From a bacterium (lineage in GTDB: Bacteria; BMS3Abin14), in contig JALHUC010000114.1 in the NCBI GenBank assembly GCA_022865845.1, positions 1 to 9,675 on the forward strand: a stretch of 9,675 nt of DNA. The letters run 5' to 3'. A model generated the notes under the pieces. That model saw nothing but the letters and a program-made list of their open reading frames with translations, made no database searches and was not told the origin of the DNA. Each line of letters starts with the position of its first letter. Position 1 is the first letter of the stretch. Shown piece after piece: positions 5,256 to 9,675 of this stretch. Made by a program: the position numbers and the translations under genes.

Positions 5256-6958
5256 ATTACAGCTTCAGATCCTTTGACGGGACGCCTTTTGATAGCGGCG
5301 CTGCCTCCGTGGAGCTTGGCGACCTTTCTAACAAGAGGAAGCCCCAGTCCTGTTCCGCTCTCCTTGGTCGTCTCGAACAGGGAAAACAGCTTTTCGCTGT
5401 GCTCCGGTACCCCGGTACCCTCGTCGGTGACACGGAAGGTCAGGCTGCCATTCTCCGCTGCTGCGGACAACTTCACCGTCTGGCCTTCGGCCGAGGCCTC
5501 CAGGCCGTTCATGACCAGATTGAGAAGCGCCTGGATGATCATGTCCCTGTCCACGAGCCAGCTCAGGTCCTTCGGTTCGACGTCGGTCTCCATTTTCACA
5601 TCCTTCAACCTGGCGTCACCTTCGGCAAGTACCTTGACGTGCTCAAGAATATTCCCGATCTCCCATTCCCCGAGTTGGAGGTTCTCCTGCCGGGCATAGG
5701 AAAGCAGACCGCTCACCACCCTGTTGAGACGATCCACCTCCTGAACGATGGTTTCCATCATGGGCGCCTGATCCTCAGGAACTTTTCCGGAGAGAAGCTG
5801 TGCCAGTCCACGGATGCTGCTCAAAGGGTTACGGATCTCGTGAGCCACGGTAGACGACAGTTCACCGATCTCGGCCAGCCTTTCGGATTGAGCGAGCTTG
5901 TCCCTGAGGTTCTCCAGTTCACTGATGTCCTGAAAGAGGATGAGGAATCCTCCAGGCTCAGCCCCTTCCCTGGGTATGGATGTGGCCGAGAGGTTGATGC
6001 TCAACCTTCGGCCGGCAAGGACCATGGTACCTTCCCTGACCGGCTGGGCCTGGCCGCTCCGAAGGGATTCACAAGGCAGGATCTGTTCAGGGAAAATATC
6101 CTTGGCCGCTCTTCCCTTCAGTTGATCCTCGGATATACCCAGGATATGGGCTGCTCCCGGATTGGTGATAGCGATCATGCCTTGGGTGTCACATAGGATG
6201 AGTCCAGCCGGCATCCGGGTGACGATCTCTCCGGCATAGGACTCGGTCCTCGCCAGCGCGATCGCTGTCTCCCGAGCCCTTTGGCTCCAGAATCCCCATC
6301 CTGCGATTCCCGCGAAGGAAATGGTAAGGAAGAAGGCTGTAACCAGGTTCATGCGCAGATGATGGCCCTTGAGATAGGAGGTGCCGGCAGCGTCCAGGAC
6401 CACCGTGATGGACAACATATCCGGTAATATCGTCAATGCGCTGTGCATGCCCATCGCGCCGGCCCTGTTAAGAGGGTTGCTCCTGGCGACCGATTCACCC
6501 TCCAGAACTCTTCTGTACACATAGAGGTCGGGTTCTTTGAGAAAAAGGCCGTTATCCGGGACCAGCGACGAGCCAGACCGGGAATAAAGCCCTTCAGGCA
6601 GGCTCTTGATCTCCATAGGTCCGCTGCTCGAAGCGATGACCCCTTCCGGGGAAGAAAGGAATATCAGATTCGCGCCGGATTCACTGGCGTTGGCGTCCAG
6701 CAGATCCTGCAGGATCTCCCTGGTCCAGGCCGAGTGCATCATCCCGATATTGAGGCTTGCCTCCAGCCCTTTTGAGATCATCTCGGCTTGCCGATGCAGA
6801 CTGTTTTCCACAAGGCCGCTCTCAACGAGAGTACTGCGGTAGGTGATTATGGCCGTGATGATGACAGGTATGAGAAGCAGGATGGTGAAAAAGAAAGATC
6901 TTTTTTTCCCGGTTCTCGCAGGTGCCTGTAAAGGCCATTTGACTGTCTGATTACTCAT
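5234..6958 (-). CDS. Membrane sensor histidine kinase with PAS domain (ZraS/HydH-like, partner of sigma-54 regulator)
   Basis: The product has 574 residues. A helix at 21-40 and one at about 203-223 enclose a periplasmic sensor region of some 160 residues. A PAS domain follows at about 241-345 (MPAGLILCDTQGMI start), then the dimerisation domain with the phospho-accepting H373 in VAHEIRNPLSSIRG. The catalytic ATPase domain has the N box (NLVMNGLEA, 480-488), G1 DEGTG (512-516), F box LFSLFETT (525-531) and G2 GTGLGL (535-540). All catalytic boxes look intact. It should phosphorylate the regulator encoded immediately downstream, whose frame overlaps its 3' end by 22 bases. Domain order matches ZraS/HydH and similar kinases that pair with NtrC-type regulators. 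The periplasmic region holds scattered His and Met (MMH, MGMH) but no clear metal site, so the signal is unknown. Confidence 0.94.
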   Translation of the reverse strand: MSNQTVKWPLQAPARTGKKRSFFFTILLLIPVIITAIITYRSTLVESGLVENSLHRQAEMISKGLEASLNIGMMHSAWTREILQDLLDANASESGANLIFLSSPEGVIASSSGPMEIKSLPEGLYSRSGSSLVPDNGLFLKEPDLYVYRRVLEGESVARSNPLNRAGAMGMHSALTILPDMLSITVVLDAAGTSYLKGHHLRMNLVTAFFLTISFAGIAGWGFWSQRARETAIALARTESYAGEIVTRMPAGLILCDTQGMIAITNPGAAHILGISEDQLKGRAAKDIFPEQILPCESLRSGQAQPVREGTMVLAGRRLSINLSATSIPREGAEPGGFLILFQDISELENLRDKLAQSERLAEIGELSSTVAHEIRNPLSSIRGLAQLLSGKVPEDQAPMMETIVQEVDRLNRVVSGLLSYARQENLQLGEWEIGNILEHVKVLAEGDARLKDVKMETDVEPKDLSWLVDRDMIIQALLNLVMNGLEASAEGQTVKLSAAAENGSLTFRVTDEGTGVPEHSEKLFSLFETTKESGTGLGLPLVRKVAKLHGGSAAIKRRPVKGSEAVMWIGQRG

Positions 6959-7067
6959 TTATGCTTGTCTTTCCGGCCAGGAAGAAGTTCCTGGCTCTTA
7001 TAAAGTTGATGGTGATCAGTATCCTGCTGATATTAGACAGTTTATCAGATGGGAGGTAAAGGTTCAT
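6951..7067 (-). CDS. Possible 38-residue ORF between ccdA and the kinase
   Basis: An ATG at 7067 opens 38 codons ending in TAA at 6951-6953, overlapping the kinase start by eight bases. TGAGG, which includes the ccdA stop codon, lies nine bases before the ATG and could serve as ribosome site. The product is basic in its second half (INFIRARNFFLAGK) with no recognised motif. Placement and overlap would suit a leader or coupling peptide for kinase translation, but a frame of this length can occur by chance. Confidence 0.28.
   Translation of the reverse strand: MNLYLPSDKLSNISRILITINFIRARNFFLAGKTSINE
6976..6995. other. Perfect 8-bp inverted repeat in the kinase leader
   Basis: GCCAGGAA-GAAG-TTCCTGGC is a perfect stem with a four-base loop, 18 bases before the kinase start. 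No T-run follows in gene direction. It could be an RNA hairpin controlling kinase translation or a DNA operator. The half-site resembles CTTCCTGGAAG just upstream of the sigma-54 promoter at 3462-3478, but that similarity is short. Confidence 0.45.
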
Positions 7068-7078
7068 GTTGTGAATCC

Positions 7079-7804
7079 TCAGAAACTGATTCCCAGGTCC
7101 GGTACCCAGTACAGGAACCTCTGGATATGGTCGGTCAGGAGCATTATTCCGAAGACAATCATGACAAGAGCGTTCATGTAAACGAAGACCTGCTGGTATC
7201 TTTTGAGGAATTTTATGGAGTTCAGAAACAGGTTGATGAAAAGACCGAAGACGAGGAAAGGCACCGCCAGGCCCATGGCGTACACACCCAGAAGCTTAAT
7301 TCCGTAGATCGCCGAGGCCTCTGCAGCGGCAAATAATAGGATCGAACTGAGAGTGGGGCCGGAGCAAGGCACCCAGCCGGCGGCAAAGCCTAGCCCCACG
7401 AGAAAACTGCCGAGATATCCCACAGGTTTTTCGCGAAAATGATAACGTATTTCTCTGCCAAGCGATTTCAGATGGAAAAACCCCACGGTGGCCAGGGCAA
7501 AAATGATGATGATCACTCCGCCAGTTATTCTGATCCATTGCTGGTACTGGAAAAACAGATGCCCCACATAGGACATGATTGATCCCATGATCATGAAAAG
7601 CACTGAGAAACCCAGGATAAAGGCTGAAGAGTGGGACAGTGTCCTCGTGATCACCTGTCTCTTCGTGGCGTCAGAAACGAGGGTGTCAAAGGAGCTTCCA
7701 CTTATGAAAGAGACGTAAGATGGGAAGAGACCGAGGAAGCAGGGAGAGAGAAAGGAAAGAGCCCCCGCAGAGAAGGCCAGGTAATAAGGGATGTGTTCTG
7801 TCAT
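7079..7804 (-). CDS. ccdA: CcdA/DsbD-type thiol-electron transporter (cytochrome c biogenesis protein family)
   Basis: The product has 241 residues and six predicted membrane helices, the usual size for stand-alone CcdA. The two signature cysteines are present: C22 in LSPCFLGLFPSY (helix 1; family pattern SPCxLPLxPxY) and C147 in GWVPCSGPTL (helix 4; family pattern G-W-x-PCxGP). Proteins of this type carry electrons from cytoplasmic thioredoxin across the membrane to periplasmic thiol proteins for cytochrome c maturation or other disulfide reduction. No TlpA, ResA or cytochrome c assembly gene is beside it; its neighbours are a TRASH-like protein and a histidine kinase, so the partner is probably a local secreted protein or a distant one. 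The ATG at 7804 has AAGG seven bases upstream. The stop (7079-7081) sits next to a possible ribosome site for a tiny ORF before the kinase. Confidence 0.88.
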   Translation of the reverse strand: MTEHIPYYLAFSAGALSFLSPCFLGLFPSYVSFISGSSFDTLVSDATKRQVITRTLSHSSAFILGFSVLFMIMGSIMSYVGHLFFQYQQWIRITGGVIIIIFALATVGFFHLKSLGREIRYHFREKPVGYLGSFLVGLGFAAGWVPCSGPTLSSILLFAAAEASAIYGIKLLGVYAMGLAVPFLVFGLFINLFLNSIKFLKRYQQVFVYMNALVMIVFGIMLLTDHIQRFLYWVPDLGISF

Positions 7805-7832
7805 CTAACGACCTTTTTCATTGATCTCTCCT

Positions 7833-7879
7833 CACGAACCGGGAGGCTGTCGGAGAAATCCGCCAGCCTCCCGGTCGTG
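7833..7879. other. Large inverted repeat / RNA hairpin between the TRASH-like gene and ccdA
   Basis: Plus strand CACGAACCGGGAGGCTG (7833-7849) faces CAGCCTCCCGGTCGTG (7864-7879): 16 pairs with one bulged A. The intervening 14 bases hold a further CGGA-GAAA-TCCG mini-stem. In the direction of the genes the hairpin is followed by AGGAGAGATC, not a T-run, so it is not a classic terminator for them. On the plus strand it is followed only by TTTT. It lies in the 97-base gap before ccdA and could protect or pause RNA, or partly insulate ccdA from the genes upstream. Confidence 0.7.
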
Positions 7880-7901
7880 TTTTAATCCTCGCTTTTACTC
7901 G

Positions 7902-8132
7902 TTACTCCAGATGACTGAATTCGTCTTTTCCAAAAATCATTGGTGTCAGGAGCGGGATCGCCCGCTTTAATCCACGGTCATTCTCCAGAAAATTTTCAGC
8001 GCACCTGTAGGTACAGAACTGCTCCATGGGATAACTGCCCAGCATATGCCGAGCTGCTCTATCCTGGAAATCATCTTTACAATAGGAGCAGGATGCTAAA
8101 AGTACGAAAGGTCCAGGTATGCGGTGTCTCAT
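7902..8132 (-). CDS. Small TRASH-like (CxxC...CxxxC) putative metal-binding protein
   Basis: The product has 76 residues from the preferred ATG (79 from a GTG at 8141). Cysteines at 15, 18, 40 and 44 of the shorter form make C-x2-C, 21 residues, then C-x3-C. The second pair sits in FCTYRCAENF, closely matching the FCSxxCxxxF end of TRASH/MYM-type treble-clef domains. TRASH domains are known from heavy-metal regulators and transporters and are proposed to bind or sense metals. Here the domain stands alone, followed by a hydrophobic stretch (AIPLLTPMIF) and an acidic tail. There is no signal peptide, so it is probably cytoplasmic. It is coupled to the upstream unknown protein and separated from ccdA by a large hairpin. 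A metal-chaperone or metal-sensing role is inferred from the motif only. Confidence 0.68.
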   Translation of the reverse strand: MRHRIPGPFVLLASCSYCKDDFQDRAARHMLGSYPMEQFCTYRCAENFLENDRGLKRAIPLLTPMIFGKDEFSHLE

Positions 8133-8413
8133 CTCAACCACCTTTCTGATGAATTTTGTTTTCGATCTCTATTTTCGGACTTTTGTGAGGGAGCAGTTTC
8201 ATTGTCTTCCGTGAAAACGGGAGGCGTATGCTCCTGCCTTAAGGACATGGATATCCCCATTCCAGCTTTGCGCACGGGCCTGGATGGTGTTGCGATATAG
8301 TGGATTTTTTTCGCACTGATCATATTCCGGGATCTCCAGTAGAAATCCACATTGAGTTTTCTCAGATAATCAGGAATTTCCTTCCAGTGCGGATCGTTGC
8401 TTTCATTGTTCAC
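8129..8413 (-). CDS. Hypothetical hydrophilic protein, translationally coupled to the TRASH-like gene
   Basis: The product has 94 residues from the GTG at 8413, or 98 from a TTG at 8425. The first half (DPHWKEIPDYLRKLNVDFYWRSRN begins it, split here only by description) is rich in aromatic and charged residues; the second half is polar and basic, with many Ser, Asn, Gln and Arg, and looks disordered. There is no signal peptide, membrane segment or cysteine, so it is probably cytoplasmic. I recognise no family. Its TGA stop (8129-8131) overlaps the ATG of the next gene (8130-8132) as ATGA, which supports both frames being real and cotranslated. Short length and a partly low-complexity tail leave some doubt. 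Confidence 0.55.
   Translation of the reverse strand: MNNESNDPHWKEIPDYLRKLNVDFYWRSRNMISAKKIHYIATPSRPVRKAGMGISMSLRQEHTPPVFTEDNETAPSQKSENRDRKQNSSERWLR
8138..8144 (-). promoter_or_regulatory. Ribosome binding site inside the upstream gene's last codons
   Basis: AAGGTGG ends five bases before the ATG at 8132. It favours that ATG over a GTG three codons upstream at 8141 and gives the stop/start overlap ATGA with the preceding gene. Confidence 0.5.
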
Positions 8414-8418
8414 GGTAA

Positions 8419-8423
8419 CCTCC
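8419..8423 (-). promoter_or_regulatory. Ribosome binding site that sets a GTG start
   Basis: GGAGG on the minus strand lies five bases before a GTG at 8413. The longer in-frame alternative starts with a TTG at 8425 that would itself overlap this sequence. The GTG is therefore taken as the start of the downstream 94-residue protein. Confidence 0.6.
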
Positions 8424-8500
8424 AATAGGGTTGTTCAACTGTCTCCCGCTGATGATTCAGACCATCTGCGGAGTGGTGGGCGGTAAGTTTGCGTGAAGAT

Positions 8501-8788
8501 TTATCCGCGGGGAGGCTTTTCCAGGATAAAAAGAAGCCCAGATTTAGGAACGGGGATAAGATCCAAAACTGCGGTGGTGGACAGAAGCAGTATAAACAGC
8601 ATGGGAATAGTGAAAATGGCTACGCAGATCGTGAACAGACAGGAATATGTATTGGACTGATGTGAAGTCCCAATCCCGCCCATGACATTCATACTGTGGT
8701 ATCCGGAAAACAGAACGATCACGATACTGAAAACGGCCAGGATCAGAATAGTAGTAGAACGATGTCGGGAGATTGAATCGAATATCAT
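8501..8788 (-). CDS. Small two-helix inner-membrane protein with a Met/His/Cys-bearing loop
   Basis: The product has 95 residues: a short basic N-terminus (RHR), a membrane helix at about 12-29, a loop of some 20 residues with YHSMNVM and SHQSNTYSC, a second helix at about 51-75 (FTIPMLFILLLSTTAVL), then a Pro/Lys tail. By the positive-inside rule both ends face the cytoplasm and the loop faces the periplasm. Two His, two Met and one Cys in that loop could bind a soft metal, but no recognised motif is present. The ATG at 8788 has AGGAG nine bases upstream, and both helices are intact, so this frame is preferred over the overlapping 8544-8858 frame. I recognise no family. It lies between the anchored GHH protein and the unknown hydrophilic protein, all on the same strand. 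Confidence 0.65.
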   Translation of the reverse strand: MIFDSISRHRSTTILILAVFSIVIVLFSGYHSMNVMGGIGTSHQSNTYSCLFTICVAIFTIPMLFILLLSTTAVLDLIPVPKSGLLFILEKPPRG

Positions 8789-8873
8789 CCGAACCCACTC
8801 CTGATAGTGTGTCTGTGGAACCGCCTTTCGCCATTTTCTTCCGAAGGATGGTCCACAATGCTACCGGTTATGT

Positions 8874-9377
8874 TTATCTCCAACTGAATACCCTTTTTTC
8901 CTCTTTGGGAAGCCCTCTGACTGTAACGGAAAATGTTGTCAGGGAATCAGGGTTATGCAGTATTCCAAGGTCGAAAACCATCAGGCCGCTGTCGTGATGC
9001 CCCTTCATTCTGTCGGAGCGTAACGGTTTCAGCAGGCGGTTTTCATACTCCAGTGTCGTCATTAGAGCGAGATCATATGTGTCCAGGATCAGGTCGTGGG
9101 CGTTGGCGAAGAATCTGACCTTAAAAGCGTCGTTTTCAAAGCCCTCCGGACTCAGTTCCAACCGGATGTTCCCGGGTTCCATAGTACCGGACACAAAGGA
9201 AGGATACTCCCCCTTCTTAATGAATTGAACTGCTGTGGGTCCGCCGGCGCTCTCCGAAGTTAAATTTACCACTGCAGGTGCATTGATACTTGTGTGGCGG
9301 TACTGAAAGATGGTGAAAGTGGTTAACACAAGGAATAGCAATGCAAAAATAATATAAACGGGTGTTTTGTCTCTCAT
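8874..9377 (-). CDS. Membrane-anchored periplasmic protein of an unrecognised GHH-motif domain family
   Basis: The product has 167 residues. Residues 7-24 form one strongly hydrophobic segment after a short charged start, with no obvious cleavage site, so it is probably an N-terminal anchor with the rest in the periplasm. Residues 72-167 make a compact domain with FFANAH (89-94), YDL (101-103), DRMKGHH (122-128), VRGLP (153-157), EKR (159-161) and a final W-R. The same domain forms the C-terminal half of the protein at 1765-2328; my hand alignment gives about 33 identities over some 85 columns, including both adjacent histidines. I recognise no named family. Conserved His and Met residues make metal or ligand binding conceivable, but this is inference. 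The ATG at 9377 has a GGAG 13 bases upstream, which is a weak ribosome site. The gene precedes the two-helix membrane protein by 85 bases. Confidence 0.8.
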   Translation of the reverse strand: MRDKTPVYIIFALLFLVLTTFTIFQYRHTSINAPAVVNLTSESAGGPTAVQFIKKGEYPSFVSGTMEPGNIRLELSPEGFENDAFKVRFFANAHDLILDTYDLALMTTLEYENRLLKPLRSDRMKGHHDSGLMVFDLGILHNPDSLTTFSVTVRGLPKEEKRVFSWR

Positions 9378-9461
9378 AAGAAGTTAATGCTCCATGGACA
9401 GCAGGGTTATTTCGAAGAGCGCATTCCCTGCCTAAATAACTAAGCATATACCCACACAAAT

Positions 9462-9675
9462 TCAACTGGAAAAACTGTGCGTCTTATGGCTATGACCGAT
9501 ATGCCCAATACCATCCGGTGACAATACCTTCGATATTGTTGGGCCCTTAGTTGCTTTTTCCCTTCGGCTATGCAGGAAGAGGAACAAAGATGCAGCCGCG
9601 AAGCCGGCAAGGGCACCTGCCATGGCCCCGAGGTCGCTGCCTGATTGCAGCCATCCAGCCGTTGCGCCAGTGACC
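9462..9675 (-). CDS. C-terminal end of an RseC/MucC-like membrane protein (5' end outside window)
   Basis: An open frame enters from the right edge and ends at a TGA at 9462-9464, giving about 70 residues. It holds the end of one hydrophobic segment (VTGATAGWLQ), a short GSDLGA link, a second hydrophobic segment (AGALAGFAAASLFLFL), a basic HSRREK stop-transfer end and a short tail. From memory of the family, the GSDL-type link followed by a Gly/Ala-rich helix and an R/K cluster matches the C-terminus of RseC/MucC (SoxR-reducing or sigma-E modulating) proteins, whose E. coli member has FASDVAALCGA at the same place. The Cys-rich N-terminal part that would settle this lies outside the window. 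The tail GHIGHSHKTH holds four histidines in ten residues, which is unusual and could bind metal. The next gene on the same strand starts 84 bases downstream. The frame is fairly secure; the family assignment is tentative. Confidence 0.5.
   Translation of the reverse strand, partial: VTGATAGWLQSGSDLGAMAGALAGFAAASLFLFLHSRREKATKGPTISKVLSPDGIGHIGHSHKTHSFSS

Noticed and set aside
5309..6196. Long plus-strand frame (295 codons) opposite the histidine kinase
   Set aside because: Antisense to the catalytic and PAS domains of the kinase; composition is rich in Arg, Gln and Gly as expected of a shadow.
8544..8858. 104-codon minus-strand frame overlapping the two-helix protein
   Set aside because: The alternative frame gives two clean membrane helices and has AGGAG before its start; this one does not.
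9418..9435. Second sigma-54-like promoter before the anchored GHH gene
   Set aside because: GG and GC are ten bases apart, but the -12 part reads GCGCT and the -24 part TTAGGCAG, too far from consensus to claim.
9217..9465. 82-codon minus-strand frame overlapping the anchored GHH protein
   Set aside because: It overlaps the start of a gene whose product is confirmed by a paralogue in the same window.

Overview
The window reads as a chromosomal accessory stretch from an uncultured Gram-negative bacterium of roughly even base composition. Signal peptides, a two-component pair acting through sigma-54, an IHF-like site, DUF1573 and CcdA-type proteins, and dispersed GGGATGAA-type intergenic repeats fit a deltaproteobacterial (Desulfobacterota-like) genome best. 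That placement is an inference from style, not from a marker gene.

Every convincing gene lies on the minus strand, so transcription runs from right to left. From the right edge: the 3' end of an RseC/MucC-like membrane protein (9462-9675); an anchored periplasmic protein with a DRMKGHH motif (8874-9377); a two-helix membrane protein (8501-8788); an unknown hydrophilic protein (8129-8413) coupled by an ATGA overlap to a TRASH-like CxxC/CxxxC protein (7902-8132); a large hairpin (7833-7879); a CcdA-type thiol-electron transporter (7079-7804); a possible 38-residue ORF; a sensor histidine kinase (5234-6958) overlapping a sigma-54 response regulator (3861-5255); a 455-base control and repeat region; a small secreted PepSY-like protein (3022-3405) with its own sigma-54 promoter and terminator; a six-helix membrane protein with an ACCMHH motif (2345-2917); a second GHH-domain protein (1765-2328) followed by a strong terminator; and a secreted double-DUF1573 protein (713-1657). 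The last 670 bases are non-coding and carry short dispersed repeats.

Two things stand out. First, the kinase/regulator pair is followed directly by what looks like its target. A near-consensus -24/-12 promoter, an IHF-like site centred about 60 bases upstream of the expected start and a dyad near -120 precede a one-gene unit that ends in a textbook terminator. This resembles the architecture of ZraSR with ZraP, but with an unrelated PepSY-like effector rich in His, Tyr and Met. Second, the cluster is bracketed by two divergent copies of one unrecognised periplasmic domain (AN-x-H, YDL, DRM-x-GHH, GLP-xx-EKR), one membrane-anchored and one secreted behind a Gly/Met/Ser/Asp-rich linker.

My working inference is an envelope metal- or thiol-homeostasis system: sensing by the kinase, sigma-54 activation of the PepSY protein, CcdA feeding electrons to the periplasm, and Cys/His/Met-bearing small proteins handling metal or redox partners. 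The component families are visible in the sequence. The common purpose and the metal are not.
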